A stretch of 64,000 bases of DNA from the NCBI GenBank assembly GCA_015063785.1, contig SVTM01000005.1, positions 36,061 to 100,060 on the forward strand, read 5' to 3'. The notes below the pieces were generated by a model. It was given only the letters and a program-made list of their open reading frames with translations, ran no database searches and was not told the origin of the DNA. Origin of the DNA: Oscillospiraceae bacterium (GTDB lineage Bacteria > Bacillota > Clostridia > Oscillospirales > CAG-382). Within the stretch, counting starts at the first letter, position 1; each line of letters starts with the position of its first letter. A program made the translations under genes and the position numbers. Shown one piece after another: positions 38,010 to 46,703 of the stretch.

Positions 38010-38055
38010 AATTTCAAAAAAAATTCTTGCAATTTCAAAAAAACTGTGCTATACT
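38010..38055 (+). promoter_or_regulatory. gdhA promoter with 13-bp direct repeats
   Basis: TTGCAA (38027-38032), a 17-base spacer and TATACT (38050-38055). AATTTCAAAAAAA occurs at 38010-38022 and 38031-38043, a 21-base period equal to two helical turns. The second copy overlaps the -35 and spacer, which fits a regulator site controlling nitrogen assimilation. Confidence 0.75.
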
Positions 38056-38110
38056 AAACTGTACAAATTTTTGAAAGAAATATTTTTCTTATATTAAGGA
38101 GGAACTCCAA

Positions 38111-39463
38111 ATGTTCAAATTGCAGTATTTCAACGATGTTTTTGCATCTGTTGAAAAGAAAAACCCCGGCGAGCCTGAATTTCTTCAGACTGTCAAGGAA
38201 GTTCTCGAGTCCATCGAGATCGTATTCGAAAAGAGACCTGACCTCATCGAAGCAGGCATTCTCGAAAGATTTGTTGAGCCCGAACGTTTCATCCAGTTCA
38301 GAGTTAGCTGGGTTGACGACAACGGCAAGGTTCAGGTAAACCGCGGCTACCGCGTACAGTTCAACTCTGCGATCGGTCCTTATAAGGGCGGTCTCCGTTT
38401 CCATCCCTCTGTAAACTCTTCCATCATCAAGTTCCTTGGCTTCGAGCAGACACTTAAGAACAGCCTCACCAGCCTTCCCATGGGCGGCGGTAAGGGCGGA
38501 TCTGACTTTGATCCCCAGGGCAAATCCGATATGGAAGTTATGCGCTTCTGCCAGAGCTTTATGACAGAGCTTGCAAAGCACATCGGCCCCAACACCGACG
38601 TTCCCGCAGGTGACATCGGCGTAGGTGCACGTGAAGTCGGCTATCTCTTCGGTCAGTACAAGAGACTCCAGAACGAATTTACAGGCGTTCTCACAGGTAA
38701 GGGCATTCCTTACGGCGGTTCTCTTATCCGTCCTGAAGCAACAGGCTACGGCGCAGTTTATTATGCAGTTGAAATGCTCAAGTATTTCGGCGACGATATC
38801 AAGGGCAAGACATTTGCAGTATCCGGCTTCGGTAACGTTGCATGGGGTACAGTAAAGAAGATCAACGAGCTTGGCGGTAAGGTTGTTACAATCTCCGGTC
38901 CCGACGGTTACATCTATGATCCCGATGGAATCTGCACAGAAGAAAAGATCAACTACATGCTCGAAATGCGTGCTTCCTGCCGTAACAAGGTTCAGGACTA
39001 TGCAGACAAGTTCGGCGTACAGTTCTTCCCCGGCGAAAAGCCTTGGGGCACAAAGGTAGACATCGTTATGCCTTGTGCAACTCAGAACGAAGTTGGCATG
39101 GCTGAAGCAGAAAAGATCGTTGCTGCAGGCGTTAAATACTACATCGAAGTATCCAACATGCCCACAACAAACGAAGCTGTTGCATACCTTAAGGAAAAGG
39201 GTCTCAAGATCGCTCCTTCCAAGGCAGTTAATGCAGGCGGCGTTGCTGTTTCCGGTCTTGAAATGTCCCAGAACTCGATGCGTTACAGCTGGAGCGCAGA
39301 AGAAGTTGACGAAAAGCTCAAGATGATCATGAAGAATATCTTCAACAACTCTATCGAAGCTGCTCACACCTACGGTATGGGCGACGACCTTGTTGCAGGT
39401 GCAAACATCGCAGGCTTTATCAAGGTTGCTGAAGCCATGAAGGCTCAGGGCGTTGCATATTAA
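38111..39463 (+). CDS. gdhA: NADP-type glutamate dehydrogenase
   Basis: A 450-residue hexameric-type enzyme that makes glutamate from 2-oxoglutarate and ammonia. The substrate loop PYKGGLRFHPSVN and the catalytic lysine region PMGGGKGGSDFDP are at about residues 90-135, the Rossmann motif AVSGFGNVAWG at about 235-245, and the length is that of the assimilatory NADP-dependent type. Strong ribosome site AAGGAGGAA. Codon use is noticeably more biased than in neighbouring genes, consistent with high expression. A long open frame on the opposite strand is a shadow. Confidence 0.96.
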   Translation: MFKLQYFNDVFASVEKKNPGEPEFLQTVKEVLESIEIVFEKRPDLIEAGILERFVEPERFIQFRVSWVDDNGKVQVNRGYRVQFNSAIGPYKGGLRFHPSVNSSIIKFLGFEQTLKNSLTSLPMGGGKGGSDFDPQGKSDMEVMRFCQSFMTELAKHIGPNTDVPAGDIGVGAREVGYLFGQYKRLQNEFTGVLTGKGIPYGGSLIRPEATGYGAVYYAVEMLKYFGDDIKGKTFAVSGFGNVAWGTVKKINELGGKVVTISGPDGYIYDPDGICTEEKINYMLEMRASCRNKVQDYADKFGVQFFPGEKPWGTKVDIVMPCATQNEVGMAEAEKIVAAGVKYYIEVSNMPTTNEAVAYLKEKGLKIAPSKAVNAGGVAVSGLEMSQNSMRYSWSAEEVDEKLKMIMKNIFNNSIEAAHTYGMGDDLVAGANIAGFIKVAEAMKAQGVAY

Positions 39464-39482
39464 TTTTTTGCAATAAAAAATC

Positions 39483-39513
39483 AACACCGTCTCGAAAGGG
39501 ACGGTGTTTTTTT
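39483..39513. terminator. Terminator after gdhA
   Basis: AACACCGTC (39483-39491) and GACGGTGTT (39500-39508), followed by seven T. An A-run precedes it, so it may also serve the convergent GH28-like gene. Confidence 0.92.
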
Positions 39514-39528
39514 GGTTTATCTGTCGGC

Positions 39529-41040
39529 TTACAAAAGGACGTTGATATTTCTGCAGAATTCGTTTTGTTCAACGTCCACGTCGGCATTCGTCAGTTTTTT
39601 GCCGCCGAGGTAAAAATCCTTTACCGTGATATCCGAAACTTCGCTTTCTGCCGAATGTCCGACAAAGCGCAGTTTTGGTCTGCGGTCATCGTAGAGTCGT
39701 ATGTTTTCAAAGGTGATGCGGCTGTTTTTTCCGCGGCGTTTTCCGCCGCCCGAGTATTCCTCGTGAAAAGCCACCTCCACGCAGATGGTAAAGGGAGTGT
39801 ATTCGGGGTTGTCATTATGATACACGTCATCGTCCTTTTTCTGAATTATCGGACGCGCCATGATCATGTCAAATTCGATGGACATATTCTTGTACACTAC
39901 GTCGTGAACGTCGGCATAATCCACATTGTAGCAGTCAAGGGGGTTTACACAGGCATGGATTATATGGCACGAATCGAAAAGAATGTCAAAAATTTCTTCT
40001 GCGCGGGTTTCGGCACCGATCTCAAGGCTTTTGCCCCAGTCGTTCCAGATAACGCAGTTTGAAACGTGCACGTTTTTGAAAACGTCATAACATTTGCCGT
40101 TGCGGTATATAGCGTCGCGTGTGGCTTTTTCGGCGTTTTCGGCAAAGAAAAAGTCAAAGCCTTTGACACAGATGGCATCGTCAAAAGTACGCAGAAAACA
40201 ATTGTCAATATTTACGTTTTTGCAGTTGTGCATGTCGATTCCGTCGGAATTGTACCGCCAGCAACCGATGATCTTTACGTTGCGGATATCTATGTTTTCG
40301 CACCCCGACGGTTTGATGTTGTACACGAGCGAATCTCTTATGGTAATGCCTTCGATTTCGATATTTGTGCAGTAATTAAGCATGACAGTATGCTCTCTTA
40401 CGGCGTTGTTTACGGCAGAAAAATTGTTTTCTTCGTTGGCGTCAAAGAGTATCTGCTCTTTGTTTTTGCTGTTGTCAAGGATGCCGCGTCCGAGAATTTT
40501 TATATTTTCGGCATCGTTTGCGCGCACGCAGGCATAAACCACGGCTCCCTCATCGATGAAAAGAGTCTGGTTGCTTTCGAGGTATATCGTTCCTGCATCG
40601 TGCTCGCCTTTTCCAAAATAAATGACGTTTTCGTCATCTTTGTCTATGTTATAAATTTTTACGGGATCTGCAAAAATATGCAGTGCGTTGCTTCTGCCAT
40701 AGGGTTCGACGGTGAAATATGCAGGTTTTTCGAGGGTAAAGATTATTCTGCCGTCATCGGTGATTTCGGGGGTGATCCCCAGCTCAAAAGGGCGGATCTC
40801 TGCTTTTTCAAACGGCTTTTTCGGTTTTATCTCAAAGGTAACGGGTTCATCGGTTTCAAAAGACACAAAGTTTACAAGCTCGGTCTGGTCAACACTTCTC
40901 TGATGTCCCGGCCAACGCCTGTTGAAGGGAACGGCGGATACACGGGCTGTGTTGAGGGGGACGTCAACTCCGTTTATTTTTATTTCGTAGCCGTCATGAC
41001 AGAGCTCGATGGGTGTTACGGAGTATATTTTGAAACTCAT
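39529..41040 (-). CDS. GH28-like right-handed beta-helix enzyme
   Basis: A 503-residue protein. The first ~150 residues form a beta-rich entry domain, followed by pectate-lyase-type helix repeats. The GH28-like active-site pattern is present: NSDGIDMH, FDDAICVKG and a GKSLEIGAE segment, equivalent to NTDGxD, DD and GHGxSxGS of polygalacturonases. GH49-like or another clan member is also possible. It has no signal peptide. The start ATG 41040 has AGGAGTG upstream. It lies 18 bases downstream of the PAP2 gene on the same strand. Confidence 0.8.
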   Translation of the reverse strand: MSFKIYSVTPIELCHDGYEIKINGVDVPLNTARVSAVPFNRRWPGHQRSVDQTELVNFVSFETDEPVTFEIKPKKPFEKAEIRPFELGITPEITDDGRIIFTLEKPAYFTVEPYGRSNALHIFADPVKIYNIDKDDENVIYFGKGEHDAGTIYLESNQTLFIDEGAVVYACVRANDAENIKILGRGILDNSKNKEQILFDANEENNFSAVNNAVREHTVMLNYCTNIEIEGITIRDSLVYNIKPSGCENIDIRNVKIIGCWRYNSDGIDMHNCKNVNIDNCFLRTFDDAICVKGFDFFFAENAEKATRDAIYRNGKCYDVFKNVHVSNCVIWNDWGKSLEIGAETRAEEIFDILFDSCHIIHACVNPLDCYNVDYADVHDVVYKNMSIEFDMIMARPIIQKKDDDVYHNDNPEYTPFTICVEVAFHEEYSGGGKRRGKNSRITFENIRLYDDRRPKLRFVGHSAESEVSDITVKDFYLGGKKLTNADVDVEQNEFCRNINVLL

Positions 41041-41058
41041 GGTAGCACTCCTTTTTTA

Positions 41059-42027
41059 TTACAAAGTCGAGGTGGATTTTTTGTTATTGTTTTTTTGTCC
41101 GATGTCAGAAACAAATCTGAAAGTTGCCGGCCATATGCAGACAGCAAAGACAACGATGAGAAAATATCTGACTCCGTGGGCAACGCCTGCGCCGCCAAAA
41201 AGAGAAAGCAGGGGATCTTCCAGCATTTTTATGCCGAAAACGCCTGCCACACCCGGCACGATTTTTAAAATATTTCCGAGAAAGGTCGCCCCTGTTTCAA
41301 ATCTGACAAATCTGCGCTCGATGGGATATGCCACCGCGATGCCGCAAACTCCGCCCATCATGTACCACGCATGACGTCTGGAGGATATTATGTTTTCGAT
41401 CTCGTGGGCATCAAATCCCTGTGCCATATAGGAAATGACAAGATATGCCGCGGATATTGCCACCATGCACGCAATAATGATATACATGGTGGGCGGCTTT
41501 TTGTCGACCAGTCTGAACACGTAATAAAAAAGCAAAACAAGGAATACCGCCAGCAAAGCCGATATTAAAACGTCCCACGAGGTATGTACGCCAAGATACA
41601 TACGCGAGATCGCTACGAGAACGGCAAGAAGTCCGCAGGATATGTAAAGCGTGACACGGGCTTTTTTTGTTTTTGCAAGCTCTTTTGCGCTCATGGCAAA
41701 GCAACCTGCAATACTTACTGCGTTTTGGGTGTGTCCGCTGGGAAAAGAATATCCCGGTGCACCCGAGCGTGCGATCTCGACGATCGAAAAGTCGGGATCG
41801 ATTATCCACGGGCGCGGAACGCGGCAGACGAGCTTTAGGATCTGATTGATGACCGCGCCGAAAAAGCAGACCGACATCAGATAGTATCCGAACCGCTTGC
41901 TGATGCACCAATAGACGGTTATAGCAAGGGCGATAAAAAACACTTCTGCTCCCAGCGCCGTTATGTAATAGAAGAGCTTATCGAAAAAAGGGTGTCTGAG
42001 CCCCTCAAAAAAATACAGAATATCCAT
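41059..42027 (-). CDS. PAP2-family membrane phosphatase
   Basis: A 322-residue membrane phosphatase. The three acid-phosphatase motifs are complete: KLVCRVPRPW, FPSGH and SRMYLGVHTSWD, in about residues 65-175, with about eight membrane helices. Such enzymes act on undecaprenyl pyrophosphate or lipid phosphates on the outer membrane face. Family members cannot be assigned a substrate by eye. The ribosome site is GGAG before ATG 42027. Confidence 0.92.
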   Translation of the reverse strand: MDILYFFEGLRHPFFDKLFYYITALGAEVFFIALAITVYWCISKRFGYYLMSVCFFGAVINQILKLVCRVPRPWIIDPDFSIVEIARSGAPGYSFPSGHTQNAVSIAGCFAMSAKELAKTKKARVTLYISCGLLAVLVAISRMYLGVHTSWDVLISALLAVFLVLLFYYVFRLVDKKPPTMYIIIACMVAISAAYLVISYMAQGFDAHEIENIISSRRHAWYMMGGVCGIAVAYPIERRFVRFETGATFLGNILKIVPGVAGVFGIKMLEDPLLSLFGGAGVAHGVRYFLIVVFAVCIWPATFRFVSDIGQKNNNKKSTSTL

Positions 42028-42131
42028 TTTTTCTCCGCAAATAATATTTATAATGCTATCATATCATTTTTGCAGGATTTTGTCAATAAACCGAGTGTGA
42101 ACTGCTTTTTTCACCTATTGAAATAAAACTG

Positions 42132-42160
42132 TTGAAAAAGCCGCCATTTTGTGTTAGAAT
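42132..42160 (+). promoter_or_regulatory. Promoter of the small Cys-rich gene pair
   Basis: TTGAAA (42132-42137), 17 bases, TAGAAT (42155-42160). Confidence 0.65.
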
Positions 42161-42203
42161 AAAGAAAAACAAAGCTTACTTTGCACAAAAAAAGGAGTCG
42201 GCA

Positions 42204-42443
42204 ATGAAGAAAAACCGCGATTATGTCAATGCCTGCGCCCTCTGCGAGCATTCGTGCTACGTGGAGTATGACGAAAAGTATATCTGCAAATACAAAAACC
42301 GCTGTCTTGTGGTGGAAGACGATCATTCCTGCCGTCATTTCAGATTTGATCTTTTAAAGCTCGATCCTGCCCCCAAGCGCCCGTATACTGCACAGGGCGT
42401 GGAGATCGGGGACATTTCCGATAGCGCAAAAGACGGTGAATGA
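42204..42443 (+). CDS. Small Cys-rich protein, unknown
   Basis: A 79-residue protein not matched to a named family. It has CALCEHSCYV at residues 9-18, then C at about 28 and 34 (YICKYKNRC), and a DHSCRHF at about 43-49, so a CxxC plus several later Cys/His that could hold one zinc or Fe-S site. The start is ATG 42204 after AAAGGAG; the longer frame from 42132 begins inside the promoter -35. It is coupled to the next gene, 1 base away. Confidence 0.75.
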   Translation: MKKNRDYVNACALCEHSCYVEYDEKYICKYKNRCLVVEDDHSCRHFRFDLLKLDPAPKRPYTAQGVEIGDISDSAKDGE

Positions 42444-42444
42444 T

Positions 42445-42981
42445 ATGGAAAATACGAAAAAACACGACCTTATCCTTGAGGCGTACGAACTTCTTTCGGA
42501 TGTTACGCCAAAAAAATACGATTGCGGTCTTCTCTGCTCTGCCGCCTGCTGCGGCGAAAACACGAGCCACGGTGATGAGGACGACTGCGGAATGCTTTTG
42601 CTCCCCGGCGAAAAAGAGCTTCTTTCGGGGGAGGCAGGCTTTGATTTTCGCGACAGCGAAGAAGGATGCCTTCTTGTTTGTGGCGGAAAATGTCTGCGAG
42701 ATCTGCGCCCCTTTGCTTGCCGGATTTTTCCCTTTTATCCCAAGATAGAAAAAATGGGAAAAAGACTGTCGGTGCAGATCCTTCCCGATCCGCGCGCAAA
42801 AGGGATTTGTCCGATTCTTTCGGATTTCAGACGTCGCAAGACCCATGTGGAGTTTATCCGTGCGGCAAAAAGAGCCGTGCGCGTGCTTCTTTGTGATGAC
42901 GACATCAAGGGCGAGCTTATATCCCAAAGTGAAATGATCTCGGATATCGAAAGGCTGAGAGAAAGGCTCTTGGGAAAATAA
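42445..42981 (+). CDS. Cys-rich protein, YkgJ-like cluster-binding candidate
   Basis: A 178-residue protein of unknown function. Its Cys pattern (CGLLCSAACCGE; EGCLLVCGGKCLRDLRPFACRIFPFYP) resembles YkgJ/Fe-S cluster-containing proteins, in which spaced cysteines precede an RP..C..FP motif. ATG 42445 is preferred; GTG 42436 overlaps the upstream stop. The C-terminal third is helical and basic. With the upstream 79-residue protein it forms a two-gene unit. Confidence 0.75.
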   Translation: MENTKKHDLILEAYELLSDVTPKKYDCGLLCSAACCGENTSHGDEDDCGMLLLPGEKELLSGEAGFDFRDSEEGCLLVCGGKCLRDLRPFACRIFPFYPKIEKMGKRLSVQILPDPRAKGICPILSDFRRRKTHVEFIRAAKRAVRVLLCDDDIKGELISQSEMISDIERLRERLLGK

Positions 42982-42997
42982 AAACGATAAAAATATG

Positions 42998-43032
42998 GGC
43001 TGCGGCATTTGCCGCAGCCCTTTGTGTTTTTG
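42998..43032. terminator. Terminator between convergent genes
   Basis: GGGCTGCGGC (42998-43007) pairs with GCCGCAGCCC (43011-43020), then TTTGTGTTTTTG. The A-run on its left serves the symporter gene on the other strand. Confidence 0.92.
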
Positions 43033-43046
43033 TTGCTGTTGCGATC

Positions 43047-44432
43047 TTACGAAAGTTTGAAGAATACGTCGAGTACCGAGAAAACAAGGATCGCCACAAT
43101 ACAAACTGGAGCGATGTACTTGACAACGACTTCAAAGAGCTTCTTGCCCTTGAACTTGCCGTTGATCTCAACTTCGTCGGAAATTGTCTTTGTTTTGATA
43201 ACGTAGCCGACGAGGATACATGTGAGAAGAGCAACGATAGGCATGAGGATGTTGTTGCTGATGAAATCAAAGAAGTCGAGGATCGAGCCGCCTGCTGTGC
43301 CGAGGGGATTGATGAAGCTGAGAACACCAAAACCGAGCGACGAGGGAACGCCGAGAATGATCGAAATTCCGAGAGTGATGAAGCAGCAGGTCTTTCTGCC
43401 GATATGGAACTTGTCGTGGATGATGGAAACAATGGCTTCCATAAGCGAGATCGACGATGTGAGAGCCGCAAAGATGACGAGCAGGAAGAAGAGTGCGCCG
43501 ACGATGTCGCCGGTGATGCCGGGCATTCCGTCAAAGACCTTTGGCAGCGAAACGAACATAAGGCTGGGACCGGACTTGAGAAGTCCGTCGAGCTGTTCGG
43601 GGTTCGAAGCAGTTGCCGAGAAAAGGGGCGGAATGATCATAAGACCCGCAAGGAAGGCGATGCCTGTGTCGAAGATCTCGATATGGCGTACAGACGATTC
43701 GAGGTTTACGTCCTTCTTCATGTACGAGCCGTAGGTTATCATAATACCCATGGCAAGCGACATTGAATAGAAGAGCTGACCCATCGCCGAAAGAACTGTT
43801 ACGACAGAGAAGTTTTGGAAATCGGGAAGAAGATAATATTTAACACCTTCCATTGCGCCGGGGCGTGTCATACCGAAAATAGCGATGCCGATCGAAAGGA
43901 GAACGAGAACGGGCATCATGATCTTTGATACCTTTTCGATACCCTTGTCAACGCCGAGCAGAACGACGAGAGCGGTGAGACCGAGGAAGAGAGCAAACCA
44001 AAGAAGAGGTTCGCCTGCCTTGGAAACAAAGCCGCCAAAGAAACCGTCGGCCGCCGATTCGTGGCCCGCGCCCGAAACGTAAACGCCGAAATACTTCATT
44101 ACCCAACCGCCGATTACGCAGTAGTAAGGAAGAATGATGATCGGAACTATCGCAGAAAGATAGCCGAGGAAGGAAAATTTGCTGTTGAGCTTTTTGTATG
44201 CGCCGATAGCGGAAAGACCTGTTTTTCTACCGATGGCGATTTCTGTTACCATAAGACCGAAACCAAAGGTTACGGCAAGGATCAGATATACCAGAAGAAA
44301 GATTCCGCCGCCGTGCTTTGCGGCAAGATAGGGGAAACGCCACATGTTACCCAAACCGACTGCAGAACCTGCTGCCGCGAGAACAAAACCGAGCTTTCCC
44401 GAAAAGTTGCTTCTTTTCTGAGTGTTGTTCAT
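43047..44432 (-). CDS. Sodium-dependent (NSS/SNF family) symporter
   Basis: A 461-residue transporter of the neurotransmitter:sodium symporter family, which imports an amino acid or similar with Na+. The sodium and substrate site segment GSAVGLGNMWRFPYLA lies in helix 1 at about residues 20-35. 11-12 membrane segments follow, with the length of bacterial 11-12 helix members. The start is ATG 44432 after GGAGGAG; TTG 44444 would begin inside that ribosome site. Substrate unknown. Confidence 0.93.
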   Translation of the reverse strand: MNNTQKRSNFSGKLGFVLAAAGSAVGLGNMWRFPYLAAKHGGGIFLLVYLILAVTFGFGLMVTEIAIGRKTGLSAIGAYKKLNSKFSFLGYLSAIVPIIILPYYCVIGGWVMKYFGVYVSGAGHESAADGFFGGFVSKAGEPLLWFALFLGLTALVVLLGVDKGIEKVSKIMMPVLVLLSIGIAIFGMTRPGAMEGVKYYLLPDFQNFSVVTVLSAMGQLFYSMSLAMGIMITYGSYMKKDVNLESSVRHIEIFDTGIAFLAGLMIIPPLFSATASNPEQLDGLLKSGPSLMFVSLPKVFDGMPGITGDIVGALFFLLVIFAALTSSISLMEAIVSIIHDKFHIGRKTCCFITLGISIILGVPSSLGFGVLSFINPLGTAGGSILDFFDFISNNILMPIVALLTCILVGYVIKTKTISDEVEINGKFKGKKLFEVVVKYIAPVCIVAILVFSVLDVFFKLS

Positions 44433-44494
44433 AGACTCCTCCAAAAATGAGTATTTCTGTGACGAAAAATATATTGTTCAGTCACATTTTTATC

Positions 44495-44523
44495 ATTTTA
44501 CCATAAATTTTCTGTTTCGTCAA
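44495..44523 (-). promoter_or_regulatory. Promoter of the symporter gene
   Basis: Minus strand: TTGACG (44518-44523), a 17-base spacer and TAAAAT (44495-44500). Confidence 0.65.
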
Positions 44524-44608
44524 TCCCAAAGAGTATTTTTTGTACAAAAAGACGAGCGAAATCTGTGCTTTTCGACGTTCTATCACATTGTCGGGCAGGC
44601 TTTTTCTA

Positions 44609-44637
44609 TTGACAAAAAGAAATATAAGGGATATAAT
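44609..44637 (+). promoter_or_regulatory. Promoter upstream of the secreted-protein / two-component operon
   Basis: TTGACA (44609-44614), 17 bases, TATAAT (44632-44637): both hexamers perfect. Confidence 0.9.
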
Positions 44638-44693
44638 TATCTTGGAGTTGTGTATAATAATTTTGTAGATATTTGAAAGAAAGGAGCGGTAAG

Positions 44694-45932
44694 ATGAAAA
44701 AACGAAATGCCTCGTCGAAATTTCGGCGATGTTTTGCACTTTTGGCGGCGACGGTTTCGATATTTGCCGCTCTTGTTTCGGATTTTGCTTATGGCGACGA
44801 ATACAACGACGCCTGGTTTAACGAATATGCCAACATATCAAAGACGGCAACAGACGAAAACGTGGTGCCCAACCTTTTCAAAAACGACAAGGCTTTCGAA
44901 AATTACAAGCGTTTCCCCCTTGTCGTGCACAACAATGTGCATTATGTTCCTCTCGAAATGTTTTTGGGGCTTGCCGACACGAGGCTGACCTATGGCTATT
45001 CCTCCGACTATTTTTATCTTTCCCGTGAAAGATCGTCAAGATATATCTCGTTTGACGTGGAAAACAACCTCGTCACCACCCACAATCTCGAACCTTACAC
45101 CCTTGAAACCAAGTTGTTCCATTCCACCAGATACATTCCCGTGGCCGAGGTGGCAAAGGTTCTTGGTATTACAATGGAAATATATGAAAACCGCGACGAG
45201 GGGGTATATGCTCTGCGTCTTTCAGACAGCAAGGCAAAGCTTTCTTTTTCAGAGCTTATCAAGATTTACAGCCCCATCAAAAAGGACGATCCCGTGTTGC
45301 CGCCAGACAAGCCGGACCCCCCTGTGGTCGATCCGGTTGTGACTCCCGAGATTGGCAACCGCTCGATATATCTTTCGGCGGACGTGACCGATTTTAGGTT
45401 TGTAAAGCCCGTGCTTTCAATACTTGAATACAATATTCCGAAAAGCTCCTTCACCTTTTTTGTCAAACCTTCCGATATTCTGAAGCACCCTGACGAGATA
45501 CGCCAGATCATAGCGGCAGGTCAGAATGTGGGATTTTTGCTGGACGCCGAGGATCCTGCAGGCTCGCTTGAGGATGCAAGGGAAAATTTGCGTCTTGTGG
45601 CAAAATGCTCGTCAAGACTTGTGAGATTTTCGGTGGGAAGCAGTGGAGTCAAGCTTTCGGACGAGGAATATGCCGCGTTTGTTGAAAAATACGGCGTGCG
45701 CGTCTGGGATTACAACATTTCGTCGGCAGACAAGCCCGATATGTACGAAAAAATGTACGGCGAGCTTTATAATCTTGCCTCGAACCGCGGAACAACAAGG
45801 GCTGTTTTCCGAATCACTCCCGGCACAAACACGGTTTCTGCCCTGCGCCGCCTTTTTGAATCGGTGCGGGCAAAAGATCAGCTTGTTATTATGAGCTGGG
45901 ACGAAACCACAAGAAATTATACCGTAAGATAA
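44694..45932 (+). CDS. Secreted protein: copper-amine-oxidase-N-like domain plus dead NodB fold
   Basis: A 412-residue exported protein. A basic start and hydrophobic core (residues 10-33) end at a likely cleavage site near AYG-DE. Residues 60-170 contain the repeated beta pattern of copper amine oxidase N-like domains, which bind cell surfaces. After a Pro/Asp-rich linker (about 200-225), the C-terminal ~190 residues follow the polysaccharide-deacetylase fold, but the TFDDG-type motif reads LSADVTD and the GHEIGNHT-type motif reads GQNVGFLLD, so the metal ligands are lost. It precedes a response regulator and kinase, and may sense or bind wall polymer. Confidence 0.8.
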   Translation: MKKRNASSKFRRCFALLAATVSIFAALVSDFAYGDEYNDAWFNEYANISKTATDENVVPNLFKNDKAFENYKRFPLVVHNNVHYVPLEMFLGLADTRLTYGYSSDYFYLSRERSSRYISFDVENNLVTTHNLEPYTLETKLFHSTRYIPVAEVAKVLGITMEIYENRDEGVYALRLSDSKAKLSFSELIKIYSPIKKDDPVLPPDKPDPPVVDPVVTPEIGNRSIYLSADVTDFRFVKPVLSILEYNIPKSSFTFFVKPSDILKHPDEIRQIIAAGQNVGFLLDAEDPAGSLEDARENLRLVAKCSSRLVRFSVGSSGVKLSDEEYAAFVEKYGVRVWDYNISSADKPDMYEKMYGELYNLASNRGTTRAVFRITPGTNTVSALRRLFESVRAKDQLVIMSWDETTRNYTVR

Positions 45933-45965
45933 ACACACTTTCACGAAAGGACGGTTGTTCTTAAA

Positions 45966-46685
45966 ATGGACGGCGAAAGAAAAAAGAAAATACTCATTGT
46001 GGAGGATGAAAAGACTATTTCAGAAATCCTTCACTATACAATAACGCGCGAAGGGTACGAGGCGGTTTGTGCCTTTGACGGGCTTTCGGCTCTCGATCTT
46101 GCCCTTGAGGGAAATTTTGATCTGATATTGCTTGACGTGATGCTTCCGGGGCTTGACGGATTTGAGGTCTGCCGCAGAGTACGCGAAAAGCTTGATACTC
46201 CCATAATCATGCTGACGGCACGAGAGGAGGAGGCGGACAAGGTGTTTGGCCTGGAGCTTGGCGCCGACGACTATATGACAAAGCCTTTCAGCCATGCCGA
46301 GCTGATATCGCGCATAAAGGCAAACATCCGCCGATATCACGGCGAAAACCGCACATCATCTGCAAGCAAAGAGCCTGCCGATGACAGCGTTATTTCGATA
46401 AACGGCCTTGTTATAAATACAAAAAAATACAGTGTCAGCAAAAACGGTACCGAAATATCCCTTTCCAAAAAGGAATACGACCTTGTGGAATTTTTTGCAA
46501 AAAATCGTGGCACTGTTTTTCAGCGCGAAGAGATTATGGAAAAGGTGTGGGGATATGATGGATTTTACGGTGATCTGCGCACGGTTGACGTAACCCTTGC
46601 CCGTATCAGAAAAAAGATCGAAGAAAACCCTGCCGAACCCGAATATATTCAGAACAAGCGTGGCGTCGGATATTTTATGTCGTAA
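45966..46685 (+). CDS. OmpR/PhoB-family response regulator
   Basis: A 239-residue regulator. The receiver has the acidic pair (VEDE), phospho-Asp57 in LILLDVMLPG, and the switch Lys in MTKPF. The C-terminal winged-helix DNA-binding domain (LSKKEYDLVEFFAKNRG to VDVTLARIRKKI) is typical of PhoB, WalR and ResD types. It is 18 bases upstream of its cognate kinase. The ribosome site is GAAAGGA. Confidence 0.95.
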   Translation: MDGERKKKILIVEDEKTISEILHYTITREGYEAVCAFDGLSALDLALEGNFDLILLDVMLPGLDGFEVCRRVREKLDTPIIMLTAREEEADKVFGLELGADDYMTKPFSHAELISRIKANIRRYHGENRTSSASKEPADDSVISINGLVINTKKYSVSKNGTEISLSKKEYDLVEFFAKNRGTVFQREEIMEKVWGYDGFYGDLRTVDVTLARIRKKIEENPAEPEYIQNKRGVGYFMS

Positions 46686-46703
46686 GGAAAGAGGATTTTT
46701 CTA

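Noticed and set aside
38054..39487. 477-codon open frame on the minus strand opposite gdhA
   Set aside because: It mirrors gdhA codon by codon, has no ribosome site or recognisable motif, and follows from the strong codon bias of gdhA.
40066..41268. 400-codon open frame opposite the GH28-like gene
   Set aside because: No domain, no ribosome site; the minus-strand beta-helix motifs are convincing.
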